NCBI GenBank assembly: GCA_947172415.1 | Contig: OX359193.1 | Span: 1,188,501 to 1,252,500, forward strand | Length of the DNA stretch: 64,000 nucleotides | DNA from: Chondrosia reniformis | Lineage: Eukaryota > Porifera > Demospongiae > Chondrillida > Chondrillidae | Direction: 5' to 3' | In this document: positions 37,688 through 52,400 of the stretch, piece after piece | Numbering within the stretch: the stretch's first letter is position 1 | Layout: every line of letters starts with the position of its first letter | Position numbers and translations under genes: made by a program | Notes under the pieces: model-generated | Database searches by the model: none | What the model was told of the DNA's origin: nothing | Seen by the model: the letters and a program-made list of their open reading frames with translations, nothing else

Positions 37688-40315
37688 TCATAGTTGTATT
37701 TCTCCTTGTTTAGAATAGTTTGTCTCATGAAGGGTATAATCTTCAGCTTCTGCAAAGCTGTGCTCTAAAGACCAGTTTAGCACTTTCTGTCGTGGATCAG
37801 TTTGAAAGTCTCTAGCTGATCTGGGTGCTTCAACAGCATATGTAACTTTATGTTGGGCTCTAGAACCATGTAAATCACATATTATACACATTGTACATGT
37901 AGGCAACATATACAAGAGAGCCCATTTACAACTTACCCTATGTATATTATAACAATCACTGCTACTACAATGAAGAGAAGAATTATTATGCCAAATACAG
38001 CAATTACAGCAATAGCTGCAATTGGAAGTGCCAATGGAGGATTTGTACTGGGTTCTGTTGGCTGATTCCCTACTCCGGGACCAGTTGTACTGGTTGATTG
38101 AGTAGTAGTACTTGCTGATTTAGTACCAGTTGGTGATTGAGTAGTAGTACTTGCTGATTTAGTAGCAGTTGCTGATTGCGTACTAGAGCTTGTTGACTTA
38201 GGGACAGATGAACTGGTTGGCTTTGTAGTAGATGATTTTTCTGCTCCATTTGTGGATAAAATGCTACTGCTAGTAGTTCTACTGCTACTGCCTATATACA
38301 TGAAGAACAAAATGCTAAAACTTGAATAATAGTATTAAATAAGTCTCAGCAAAACTGTTTTAAATGTTAGTCCATAATTTTGCATATTTACTATAATAAG
38401 AAACACTTTGGCCTCAGTGCAATATCCCATTGATAACTCAGTAAACACCTAAAGCTTGTGTTATCCTGTGAAAAGCCTAGGGGCTGAGTGTTACATATAA
38501 TGTCACTTTGTGGTGTTTGAGCCCAAGGGCGAGTGCATGTATAATCAATACACCGCAAAAGGACATTGTATAACATATATATTCTGTATATTGGTGTATC
38601 AGTGACACACAGTGCTACTAATAGTAATTTACAGCTATGTATACATACATATGTAAGGAGGACATCCTGAATAAAAAAGAGATTTCATAAGTGCTTACTT
38701 GGAATATTTGAGGAAGAATCTCTTCTGCTAGATGTTGTTGAAGTAGAAGATGTACCAGTTTGTGTACTACTTAGAATAGCTAATGATTAAATTTCAAAGA
38801 GAAGTAGACACTATTATTATACAATAAATGTGTTAACTTTTGAAAAATCTCAGTCTTTAGCACCAACATGCATATGATCTACCACATGAAAAATCTAATA
38901 CACCATTTTCCTACATGCTAGGCCTACTCTGTAAAAAAGTCTATAGGGAACTAAACCTGTAGAAAACTAATTCACATGCACATCTAACCTGTCACTGAGG
39001 GACACACTACACCAGCATCTTCACTATGGTCACAGGAGGCTGGTGTGACCTTTTCATATGTGCAGTTCGCTAGCAACATTTCTTCACCTGAGCAAGCTAC
39101 ATTTGTTATCAGAATGGTGTCAGTGCCTTCACCAAAGAAAGCTTGACGACGAAACTCTACTGCTCCATCAGTATATCCCAACTGATTGCAGACAACTTGT
39201 GCATCCTCAATTTCCCAACGATCATCACAAATAGTCCCCCACCCTCCATTAAGAAAGATCTCCACACGACCCTCAAATCGACTATTACCACCAACAAGTC
39301 TGATATTGCCTTGTAAAAACATTTTTTTACAGTAATCAATACTTTCTACATACAAATATCTTATATCTGTACCTACGTACCTCCACAAACCACTCCAACA
39401 TCTTCAACATGTCCACAAAAGTTATCAGGAGCATAGGAACACTGTAGTATGCTATCTTCTGTTCCTGTACAGTCAACCTCATTTAGCCAAATTCTACCAG
39501 ATCCTTGCCCAAATGAATTGGCTAGATTGGCAGATGGGAATCTAATTACCTGTTCATACCCCAGCTGACGACAGACAACTCTAGCTTCCTCCATGCCAAA
39601 GTTATCATTACAGATGGTACCCCATTCTGACTGCATGTATATCTCCACACGTCCTTCAGTAGGATAGGAACCGCCCACTAGTCGCAACTGACCTATGAAT
39701 ATACATATATGTACATTCATTATACAAAAAATACATCACCACATTATTTTAATATTACTATATAGGTTAGATTAGATAAGAGTTACTATTACTGATATGT
39801 CACATTTTATCTGCAAGTAAAATTAAATAGACTTACCGGATACCTGACCGAAAACATTCCCGTTTTGTGATACACGTAAGATCAGTAGGAAAAAAGAAAG
39901 TAGTAACCTTATATCTAGTTTAATAGAAAGGATGAAACAAAATGAGAGAGACACTATTAAGTAAACCACCAGAATATTAATTATTTGCAACACAAAATGG
40001 AAAGGGGGTAGCTATATAGAGGAAAGGAAGGTTTAAACATATGCTAAGATTATGATTGCAACCAGCTGCTCCTGTTTATAATGATTCAAAAGTATTTTAA
40101 TGACGAGCCAGGTAAACAATTGCAGAACTGTGTGTAATTCTGATTCAGCAATGAGTTTTCTACGTACATACTGCCACTTTTATAGATTGATGAGCCCCTA
40201 TATTAACTAGCCCTATGGTAGTATAAAGTTGCGTTATTAAATAGATTTTGTAGCTGTTTGCAATTCCTATGGACTTACGTGATGCTACGCTTAGGGTTCT
40301 ATACGAAAATAACAT
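37688..40315 (-). CDS. Gene B: 2 x SRCR single-pass membrane protein
   Basis: The proposed exons sum to 1356 nt, 451 residues. Exon 1 (40279-40315, MLFSYRTLSVAS) and exon 2 (39837-39914, IRLLLSFFLLILRVSQNG) form the leader. SRCR 1 is at 39381-39692 and SRCR 2 at 38989-39309, both with full cysteine sets (C(N/D)D, CRQLGY/CNQLGY, C.H.ED.GVVC). A short Ser/Thr exon (38699-38779) and a Ser/Thr-rich exon (37937-38291) follow; the latter ends in the helix LALPIAAIAVIAVFGIIILL. The tail (37688-37859) has tyrosines in TYAVEA, DYTLHE and NYSKQ and ends EIQL. Its SRCR 1 is closely related to the first SRCR of genes D and E. A surface receptor role is inferred from architecture only. Confidence 0.82.
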
Positions 40316-40494
40316 CCTTTTCGACCGACGTTTAGCTGGTTCCGCCCCTATAAGTAGGCGTGCATATGCATGGGGCGCACGTGATCAAAAGTACAGCCAA
40401 CAACACAAATAAATTTATAAGGGCATACGTATAACCATACATACTGCATGTGAAGACTATATATAAGGCTTCCAAATATAGTTTGTTATATTTT

Positions 40495-43400
40495 CTATTT
40501 CTCATCACTGTCAAGGGCTTCCAAGTTGATCTTCACACCATCATCCTGATTGTTTACAGCCGCAGGATGGTACCCAACTGAATACTTCCCCCTTTTTTTA
40601 GTTCTAAACAGTCAAGAGGAAAAGAACCTTCATTAGAGGCAGAAATGTATCTTTATCAAGTTCTAATAATAGCTATATAGTATTTCTGAAAGCCTACGTA
40701 TATAACAATCCAAAATACCAATACAATAACTCTCAGATAGTTAACGGCCAAAGACTTACAACAATACTGCAATGACTCCAACCACAACCACCACAACGAC
40801 AATCAGAATGATCCCCAGCACTACAGGGACCACAATGGCAGCAACATTAAACCTCCCAGCCTCTGGGGTAGGTGGTGATGTACCAGAGGACCCAGGAGCC
40901 TAAAAAATATACAAAACAAACAATTCTCACTAGCAACACTGCATAAATAATCTTTCTATGGACTTTTACTAACATCAACGTATAAGGTTAATGAATTGTG
41001 CATGATCTCTGCAATCTATTCATGTGCTTATTCTAATACTTGTAGGAAGTACAAATGTTCCTAGAATTATATACACATAAGCTTCTAAGATGTCCAGCTT
41101 GGAGCAGCCATCGACAGCCATTGCTGGCATTTGTCCAGTCCCACACATAAGATGAAGAAGGCACAGCTCACCTACTATCCTGTGCCTGTAGGAACTATAA
41201 CATTTTATCTGTTATTACGTCAATGTGGCATGCTAGTTTGGCTTGACTAAAAAGTTATAGTTAGGAATGCATGTTGTCACCATCTCTCTTTCCTCCATTT
41301 ATAGTCATTCTGTTATGCTACTACTAATCTTAGTCTTCATACTGCACAGATATCCTAGTGTACTCATCAACTGATTATCTCTTTTTTGTTTGCTGTGTGT
41401 AGTGCTACATTGGACCACATTGAGTCCTACAGTGCCACCAGCATGGTGCACTTTAATATTGAATTGAATTGAATTGAATTGATATACTGGTATATGTGAC
41501 TTAGGGTTTGGAAGAAGATGTATCACATTTTTAAATTCTCTCTTTTGGATCAAAACAACTTTTTAAGATTTCCTTCACCAGCAACCTGGCAGTCGTCGTC
41601 TTTTTTGATCTTTGTGAATTCTTGGCATGCACTTCATATATTATGACTAAACATTCAACTCACTTGCACAGCTGCAAAACTAGTAAGATGACTACACTGA
41701 CAGTACAAGAACTCAGAAGTCTCCCTCTCCACTTTGCAACCTTCTTCAGACCAAACACCCAACCCATCTACACAAGCAAACCACAATGTAAAGATCCTGA
41801 GAGAATTATGCAATCAACAAAGTTATAGCAATGTTTACAGTCAATGTTGACCAGGAATTGTTAGATTGGCTCACTAGTAGTATCCCAGAATCTGCATGTC
41901 ATTCTCATACCATCAGTAACAGCCTGTAAATATCAAAGGTGAAAAAAATCAATCTGCAAATACGTACTTGCCAGGTACGTATGTATGTAAGTAGTACAAT
42001 ATGTACAGTATCTACACATTCACCATTTTCTTCCTCAGTCTGAACCTGATGGGATCATTCAAATCAGACACACTCTCTCCCAAGATTGATATAGTGAATA
42101 CTGAACTGGACACAATCAGGCTTTTATTTCTTCCAGAAAAGATAGTTTCAGATATTATGGCACTACTGATGCGAACCGACGTTGTACTCAAGCTTCCAAA
42201 CACAGAAGGAGGAATGGTAGCCTCAGCATCATTTCTTCCTGGATGGCTCACAGAGAAACCAGCTGAAGGTATGTTTCCAACTTCCATCTCAGTGGCAATG
42301 AGTGAAAACTTTGACTGACTCACTGAAAAAGTCATACCACCTGTCAAAGTAATGCTGCTGCTAATGCTTTCAAATATACCCACAATTCTAAAGCATTAAA
42401 GTAAGTACATACACATACGTATACTTATATGAAAGTATATAAAGTAATAAAGTTCCCTTCACCGACTCACTTACCTATTAGATGTCTCAGATACTTCACT
42501 GGTTTCCCGTAAAACACTCATATTTACAGAGAGAAGAGAATCAATGATGCTGAGCACACCACCTCTTATCTGTCAATGTAAATAAATATAAAAGTACAAT
42601 AAACCGAAAGAAATAAACCTTATGGATGGCATTGTAGCAGAGACAATTTATAGGGACGGCGGCAGCTCTTAAAAAGTGGGAAGAGATCCATCTTTCATGG
42701 AACTGGGTGGCAAAACATTTTTACTACCACTACACTACTACTACTGAATTTGTTGAAGAGTCTCATTAGTGGGAGCCTGAGCTAAACTTCAGAATGTAAT
42801 ATTTTTTGTCAACATCTGTGTTTATAAAGCATAATACACTCACATGGCATGGGAGCCATGTTTTCTTGCCTATTCTACTTATAGTATTAGGGTATATTAG
42901 ACACCATTTTACTGTAATCTGTAGTTTGTGAGGCTAATTATATATCAAGCATGACAGTATACATATAAATAGGAAGGAATTTGTATGTACATCTATGATG
43001 ATAGTTGTAACATTATTTGTAAAAATTTAAGTCTTACTGTAATTATTGATAATGTGTACTTACAGTGGCATTGTTGATTAAGTTGTCATTCAGTGAACCT
43101 GCAATCACATTAACAAGTGTTGCTACATCACCAGCTTCAAGTTCACTTAGCTGGTTACGGACATTCATAACGACACTTAGTGGATCAGCTACACCCTATA
43201 AATAATGAATGGACGCCATTGGATATTATAACACCCTGTGAAATTAAATGAATTTGTTTGAATTGAAGTACTAATCTATCTAAAACATTAATCTTTCAGA
43301 GACAGTTTAGAGGATCAATCTCAATGTCTTCTACAGAGGACACTTAGCCGGGAAACTTCAATGAAAGTAGTATACTTACATATTAATACTGGGTGCCTAG

Positions 43401-46400
43401 AATAGTAGCCAATGGCTAAAGGCCTCCCCAGTTTAAATAAGATACTTGACTTGACTTGACTTGACATACAATATTATGGTTCTTACATTGCACAGTGATT
43501 CCAGAAACATTCCAGTGCAAGCTTCATAATCTGTATCCATCCACCTTCCACCTTCACCACATCTTCTAAAAGCAAACAGTCCACGTGTCCACTCTGCTGA
43601 CTCCTCGCAAGGACACCTAATTCTTGCTTCATCTCCATAGAATGTCAGTGGCCAACTAAATTGTTCATCTAGCTCCAAGATTTTCTCGGTAACAGCAGGA
43701 CAAGGAATACCTAAAAGAATTGACAAAAATCCCTGAAACACCATAGGCAGAGACAAGTGGATACCTCGTAGCGACAACTAGTTCTAGCATCCTGCTCTGC
43801 ATGCACTAGTTAATTAATGAATGCATATAATGATGACTGAGAGTTTCAGAAAGACTATACTTACTAGGTACAACTGTTGGGGAAGTGCTAGGTCTTACAG
43901 AGGGAAAAACTGTTGATGGGGATAGCGAAGCTGATGTACTAATCACTAGAGAAAATTCAAGTCAAAAAGAGACCAATAACATTTGAATCCTTGAATTTCA
44001 TCCATTTAGCTGTTTGTTATTTATGAACTAAAGTATGTTCTTACAGACTATATCTTCACAAGATGCTCCAGTAAATCCTTTGGGACACAGACAGGCACCA
44101 AGGTCTGTACAAGCACCACCATTGAAACAGGTATAATTACGACATCTTGTAATACAGTCTCGTGCACCTGGCCTACCTGCAGTATGAATCATCAGAGCAC
44201 ATCACTTATATTAGAATATAACAAGGTATGTACGTACGTGCTTCTGCATCAAATGATACCTTAAATGACTCGTCTTTAAAACCTTTTGAGTATCAAGCAA
44301 AGATACAGTTTAGATTTGGAGGTATTCTACCAACAAACTACATTTCTAGCTACGTAGATGCTTAACAAGTTAACAAAATTAAAAAGAACTCATGGGTCTG
44401 CCACCCCTGCACCCCAATAACTTGGTCGTTTCTTAGGATTAAGATTATGTGGTTGCGATCTTTATGATTCTGGACCCTTATTAATTATAAGTATCCTCAA
44501 AATTAGAAAGAATGCTAAAGATAGGCAAAAACGTTTAGTAATTTAAGCTTCCCATGGCCAAACATCACCATTTGCAAATTGAATATGTTAGGTATAAACA
44601 AAGTATTAATATACAGAAAGTAAAAATGAAAACTATATAGAGGTTGCCAGGTACAGGTAGCCCCTGAAAAGTGACCATACAAAGGATTAAATGCATATTC
44701 AATAGTAGACTTACACCGATCACATGCTTCGCCAATGTAGGGCATCGTACAAATACAGACTCCATTTAAGCAGAAACCATTCACACATTCTGGATCACCT
44801 GGAAGAGAGAATCAGTAAAATGTTGAAAAGTAGCACTTAAAGCACTACAGCCTACAGGACACTCTGTACATACGCAATAGGATAATGTACATATATTAAT
44901 TACAAGGGGTGTTTACTTTATCAGATTAGGAGAAGCTAATTTAAGGTAGTGAGATTATGCAATCATTGATAGAGTTGTGTTCTAAGAATTACCTTTTTCT
45001 ACATACAACAACAATAATAAATAACAAAATCTATCAATATTTGTGAATTAAGTGTAGTGTGAAACATTATGTGGAAGGTGGCTTGTATGTTAGTTTTGGC
45101 TCATCATGATCGGAGGTTGTACCCTGTCTAGAGAACTCACATAATGCTACCTCACAGTTTCTGCCAGTGAAGCCCTCTTCGCAGATACACTCATCATCTT
45201 CATCACATTTACCATTATAACAGTAGCAAGCGCCAGCTATTGAACAAATACATAAAAAGATACGTATGTATATACACATGTACATACGTAAGAGAGTGGG
45301 AGTTGATATATACATATATGTATATAAGTGCACAGATAAGCTCTTTATGGTCTTTGGAAAATATGGATTCTTGGATGATTAGAAGAGTTAATCACTGGTT
45401 GCCATTATAATAGTATTTTGGTCTCCCAGCCAAGATAAGACCATGGTCCCTAGGCTGTTTAGGCATCAATTTTAGGGTGATTCATAATTATGTCACTTGT
45501 TGCAGGCATTATAATCATGTATCTTGGTTCCTTGAGCAGCACTTATTGTACTGGTATTAAAAACCTGCCAATCGGTGTTGTGGATACTCAATGAAATCAT
45601 CATAATCACCATAGTCGTCATCATCACCCAGGATTACAACAGCTATAGCCTACCTGTTACATTCCTGCAGCTAATTCCTGTAAAGGGTTCAACACAATCA
45701 CAACTTCTACTTGTTTCATTACAAGTGCCATTGTTGTAACAATAGATACTGGATAGACAGGAGACTCCATTACAGAATTCTTCTCCGCAGGCAGGACCAG
45801 GGGCTGAAAAGAATTAGTAAATTAGTCTATTTACTGTATACAATGGATGAATTACGATGTATGATGCCTCAGAGACTGTATGAAAGTGCAGCTAGGTGTA
45901 GGTATTTCAAACATGTAAGAAATTAGGAAGGAAAGAAACCTATATATTTTCCACAATTCAATTGTGTTTGTTAAGGTCATCTTCTACTGTATGCTCTATT
46001 TACATGTGTACATCTATCTCACCAATTTCACAACTTTCTCCTGAAAATCCCAAATAGCACTGACAGGCCTGCTCATAGCAGGCACCACCAATGCAGGGAG
46101 GGTCACCTAGGTAACGCAGCAAAACAAGGTTGTTTCAAAAGTATAAAATTTAACAATTGACAAACAAAAGCATGGGTGATCATCAAAAATATGTAGTGTG
46201 TAATTCTTACATATGCCTCGTAAATCCATTTCACAAAACTGTCCAGTTAGGTCTGGAAGGCACTGACACACAAAATCATCATCGCACCTCCCTCCATTCA
46301 AACAAGGGCATACTGTGGATTGCAAAGTAATACACTACCAAGTTACTATTGAACAGTGGATATGCTGCATACATATATACAAAGTTAAATAAAAACATTG

Positions 46401-49400
46401 AAAAATGAAGTTAAAAGTAGAGATGGCACTATGACAGTGATTGGCACATCTAGAAAAAGTAACGAAACAAGAAAGTGATCACATGGTAAGGCTAACATTG
46501 CAGAAGTGGCATACTAAAACTTAACTATACACATCACTTCTATGTTTGGGCGCATCATGGATATACTAGAAGTAGGGATCGATAGATTATAGATTATTAC
46601 CTGGCAACCATATTTTGAATCAACTTGGTCAAATTTAGTGTGGCAATAGTGTTGTAATTCACAATTATAGTCCAATAGAAGATATCGGAAGAATTAACAA
46701 ATTCTCGAAATAAAACAGTAATAATTCATAGCATGCTTAAAAGCAGGCAGGCAGTTTCAGTCTTACCAGTAGTAATATTTTCACAGTAAGCTCCAGTATA
46801 TAGAGAAGAGCACCTACAAGTTCCTTTTTCTTCATTGCAAGTACCATTATTGAAGCAAAAGAAGTCTCCACAAGTTGGTCCAGGAGCTACAACATATACG
46901 TACAAGCAAGGCCACTATAGGAGTATCTGCATGATAACAATTGAAGGGGCAGATTGCACAATGCCTGTGCAAGGCTAGGATGTGACATAGATAACCCTTG
47001 ATGTATTGTACCAAAGTCCCACCTACAGTATGAGTGTTCAATGTACGTACGAGACCTACCTATTTCACAGCTGTTCCCTCGGAAGGGATAAGGACAAGAA
47101 CAGTAACCATCATAGCAAGAACCATTGTTTTGACAATCAGGTATACCTGCAGAAGATTTAATGGCCATGTTAAAAAAGTCATATTTCATTATATGTAGGT
47201 CATTTGGAGGACTTTTGGAGGATCTGGTGATGAATGTTGGAATTCTCTGAATCAGCTGTCTGGCCCAGTTGGCCCAGTAAAGAAATAAAATGATAGTTAT
47301 ACCCACTGGCTTATATCCTTATACAAGGTTATATGTACTTATGTGTACAGTATGTGCATAATAAGTAAAAAGTAGTATCTTTGGTGACTTATGTACATTG
47401 GATAACCTACGTACATATAATCTATTATAAGTACTGACCTCATGACACTTGAAATAAATATCTTACATAATATATTAGTGTATACATACAAGGTATGCTA
47501 TGGTACTACACAACATATACATAGTACATTTATACATATACATAGTAATTACTTACACATTCTATTATTGCAGGCAAATCCAGTGTAGTTTTGTTGACAA
47601 ACACATGACTGGGTAATATTGTCACATCGTCCATAGTAACAAGTTTGCTGATTGAAATCACAATACTTTGCTTCTGGAAACAGTAAAACAAGCCAAAAAT
47701 GAAGAAATTACTGCAATATTAGATTAATGTCTTATATATATGTAAAGTATATATACTTATTGTAAGTTCACCGTGCTAAGGTACTTACCAAATTCACAGC
47801 TCTTTCCATAGTAATCAAAAGAACAACTACAGTAGCCATCAAAGCAGGAGCCATTGTTCTGACAGGCTGGTATGCAAGACCTGTATTGGCAATACGGAGG
47901 CTCAAAGCCTTCCTTACAGTTGCACCTCTGCTCATCTACATCACATGTCCCATTAAAACAGTAGTATCCCCCGCATGCAGGACCAGGAGCTAGAAGTAGG
48001 CAATTGAGAAAATAAAAGAGGAGGATTTCAAATTAATTGATTCACTTACGAATCTCGCATCTTCTACCAGTAAATCCAAAAGGACAGTAACACTTTCCAT
48101 TATAACAGGATCCATTATTCAGACAATTTGGATTACCTGTAAAGGTAGAGCAGAATCATGACTATTTAGATTGAAAAATCAAGTAACTAAATTTGCAACA
48201 TAAACTCACAAATTTCTCTTCTACATTCAGGTCCAGTAAACCTTTCTGTACAAATGCAAGTGTCTCTATCACTGTCACATGTTCCATTATTCCAGCAGTA
48301 GCTACCATTACAAGCTGGTCCAGGTGCTATGTTGAGGGATTGAGGAACATTCAGTAATACATAGTTGTACATACGTGTGTACGTATGTATCAAAGAAGTG
48401 TAATATAATATCTTACGAATGTTACATGTTGTCCCATTAAATCCTTCAATACAGACACATCTTCCATCATTACAATAACCATTTTCACATTCTGGTTCAC
48501 CTAACGTTTGGAAAACAAAAAATAGAAAAACACTAATTAATAAACCTTTAATGCATTGGAGTAATGTACAAACATACATATTTCTATTTCACATCTTTCC
48601 CCTGTAACGTTTTCTCGGCAATAACATGTTTCATTCATGCAAGTGCCTCCATTAAGACAGTAATCACAGCCAAACATGTCTATATGTGGAAATGGGTCCA
48701 GAAATAGAATAAGGGAGTACAGTATATATCACTATACATATACTGTATGTACAAGTATGCAATACTCCTTACATGTCTCACAGTATTGCCCAGTGTAACC
48801 ATAGTAACAGGTACAATTCATCCCCTTGCAGATATAACTGCCATTGGGATTACAGTAGGTCTCGCCTGCATAAAGAAAGGATATACCACATTCGTCCGTA
48901 TAGAACCGGGTCTCGATTAGAGACTGGGATCTCTTGAATCAACAAGGTGAGGTGTAAACCTATCGTGATGTGTAGGTTGCAGTAGCAATTCTCAGCGATG
49001 GTCCTACAATGGCTCCTTCAAGTAAAAGGTCATGAATCGTGTTGCAAATAAGACTAAGTAAATGGCTGCTAGGAAGATGGGCACAGACGCCAATCTAATT
49101 ATTTTATAGAGCCTGGCTCAAATAGAGAGGCTGGGCTTGAATTTTGGCCAGGTCAAAAAAAGCTGAAACCAAATACAGGCCTGGACCTCCTATTTGGACA
49201 AATACAGGCCTGGGCCTCCTATTTGGACAAATACAGGCCTGGGCCGCCTATTTGGACAAATACAGGCCTGGGCCTCCTATTTGGACAAATACAGGCCTGG
49301 GCCGCCTATTTGGACAAATACAGGCCTGGGTCGCCTATTTGGACAAATACAGGCCTGGGCCGCTTATTTGGACAAATACAGGCCTGGGCCTCCTATTTGG

Positions 49401-52400
49401 ACAAATACAGTATGTATATACGTATGTACGTACATATGTCTATATCAAAACTATAAAGGTTTATAGACAATGACGGTTAACAGTTACATGAAAGAAGACA
49501 CTTACAAATAGTGTCTTCACAGTTGTATCCAGTGTAAGGATAGGGGCATTCACATTGATCATTGACACAGGTTGCATTATTTCTGCAAATAATTCTACTA
49601 AAGTTACCACCACAAACTTCAAGTTCTACAATAACAAGAATATAAGCAATACATAAATTCAATACAACTTCTTAGAAATGTTAATGCTACTGACCAATGT
49701 CACAAAGCCTTCCAGAAAATCCAAAAGGACACGAGCAGTATCCATTAAAACATGATCCATTATTCTGACAAGGAGGATCACCTGTAGGGAGTGTATATGT
49801 ATGCATTTACTACACTTGAAGAGTATACTTAGAGAACACCTTGTGGGCTTTACCTCATATTATTCTTTTCCAAATTATATACATACCGTATATAAGTAGT
49901 TATATAGTTATTCCTAAGTACGTATTAAACTCTATTCTATTTGTATTTTTCCTTATCCTTTTTTGATGTCAACAGAATATTTAGAGAAAATAGTGTTTAT
50001 TACATATAAAGTTGAAAAGTTTGTTTTTGCACTACTCTTAAATGAAAGTTGGCAACTCTTTGAATAATCTAATATAGAGTACTCACAATCTCTGTATCTA
50101 CAGTAAGGTTGGAGGAATGGTTCCGGACAGTCACAGCCATTACCAGTAGCATTACATGTACCATTATTGTAGCAATATGACCCAGCACACACTGGTCCAG
50201 GTGCTGCATGAATAACAAGGGTACACATTTAAATAAAATGTGTTTATTGTTATATAGATGTATAATAACACAATTCCTATTATTATGTAATAATACTTTG
50301 TTTCCTATACAAAACAGCATTGGAAGTGTTAAGTGCTTAGCTTTACAAATGTAATTTACGTACTTCTTTCACAGCGGCTTCCACTAAATCCAAATTCACA
50401 AGAGCAAAAGTTTTCATAACAACTTCCATTATTTTGACAAGGTGGTTCACCTGTAAATTGAGTTGAACAGTTTATATCGTGTTTGCCCTAATTATTATAG
50501 TGTACTGTTGCGAATGCTTTACCATAATTAATAATCTAACATTACATATCATTCTATCACCTAATTCAACTGTTGGTGCCAAATACGTATGAATGGCTGA
50601 ATATTATATTAACGTTTCAGCCTTTCATGCCTTTAGGAAGTTACAAGTGGTCCATGCATGTGTGCATACATACGTACGTACGTAGTAAATGTGATCATAG
50701 CTAAAGGCACATCAAATCTGTTGTTGTTGTTAACTGAGATCCCAGATTGGCTATTTTTAGAATAAATTAATGAATAGGATCTATTTGTAGCTTGCACTGT
50801 ATATATTGAAACTAATTGGTATTAAACTTATATAGATAGATCTTGCATCGTGAACATCAGGAATGTGAAAGTAAATCAGCTACGTATGTATGTATGTATG
50901 TATGGAAAACCAAACATACGTAAATAAGCAAACCTGGCCTCACCTTCAGTTTCTACTCAAATGTAATGTAGTGACTTTTCATAATTCAAGATCTTAATAT
51001 ATTCTGTTTGCATGTTACATGCATTAGTCAATTAATATATGTTTAACTTTAAAGCAAAAGCAAATATCAACAGGTACAGGGCACACTAAAAAAATTAGGG
51101 GATTTAAGGTCTAAAGCCAATCTCAAAGCTTTGATTGTTTACATCATTTGACTCTGAATTAAAACCCCAGCCAATTATGTCTCCTGAGGTCTGTTCATGT
51201 ATGTACGTATTTAATTGGCATAAGTACGTACTATGACTGTAAAATTTAAAATTTGAATATTAAGTCATGACAGTCTGAGATGTGCTCTAAATAGAATAAA
51301 CTCACAAACACTTATAAGACATTGGGTTCCAGTGAACTGACTAGGACAAGAACAGACACCATTATTACATGTACCGTTGTTGTAGCAGATTGTACGGTTT
51401 GCAGCATTGCAGATGTTTAATTCTGTGAGAAAATTTAAAAGAAATTAAAACACTGTAATTATATTAGATAACTGTAAAAAAGGTAACAGGAGTGCATTGT
51501 GTGTCTTGTCACTGTAAACACATGCAATGCCTTCATCAATTACAATAACATTTTTTTCATGCAACAATGAATAAGCTGCAATGTGCATTAAAATGATCTT
51601 TAATCGTAAGTACAATTTTAAAATGCTGCAACAATTAATTCACATTTACCTCTTTCACATCTGCTTCCAGAAAATCCAAATGGACAGGTACAAGTGTTCG
51701 CATAAGAGCATGTCCCATTATTCAAACATCCCTCTACACCTAATATCAGTAGATGGTAATAACACAACACCTTTTTGCTCACTTTTACTACCAATTTCGA
51801 AGTTACAAGGTAATATCTATCAACAGTAAAAATGTTTTTTTTTTCATGACAATAGATTACTGTAACATTTGTTTTTTGATTTTGTTAATGTATAAAGGAT
51901 GACAAAAATATGTACAGTATGTAGTCACATGTATGTGATCGATTTCTTCTAATTGTGCACTTATCTTTGAGATGGTTCATCTTTAGTCTGTTGAGCATCT
52001 AGAAACGCAGTTGGTTCTATTAGATTTTGACGTTCCGACCCTGGGGGTATCTTCAGCAACTGAATGTTCAGGTCTAAAGAACCAACTGCGTCTCTAGATG
52101 CTCAAAAGACTAAAAGTTGAAAGACATGTGATCGATGGTAAAGACAGGGATCATTTAATGGAAAGAGGTTAACTGATAACAATAAAACAGACCCTTGTAA
52201 CCGGAAGGCTTCATGCTTAGAGTACGTAGAACTTACATATTGGTTCATCACAGTAGATTCCTCTAAATCCATCATAGCAATGACACATTCCATCTCTACA
52301 GTCACCGTAGTTACAGGTGGTGAAATCACACAAATCTGTGTACACAATGACAGAGGGTCAGCTATGAATATAATCATGCAGTATGAATACTATTAAAAGG

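Larger units (their letters stand above)
44045..52335 (-). other. EGF-like array of gene A (about 23 modules)
   Basis: Exons start near 52237, 51651, 51306, 50364, 50087, 49695, 49506, 48773, 48580, 48418, 48207, 48049, 47788 (two modules), 47555, 47057, 46766, 46211, 46020, 45655, 45139, 44715 and 44045. Two alternating kinds recur: a short one like NNGSC.NG.CSCPFGFSGR.CE and a longer one beginning APGPACG.YCYNNGTC. No D.DEC calcium signature is seen, unlike gene D. The tenascin/teneurin-like spacing suggests an extended rod. Confidence 0.8.

Noticed and set aside
40495-41767. Gene A or C as a complete adhesion GPCR
   Set aside because: Only one hydrophobic helix follows the GPS, then a short hydrophilic tail and stop. 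No further helices were found before the next gene.
49144-49473. Three overlapping frames encoding GLGLLFGQIQA-type repeats
   Set aside because: A 29-bp minisatellite is open in all frames; it is intronic in gene A.
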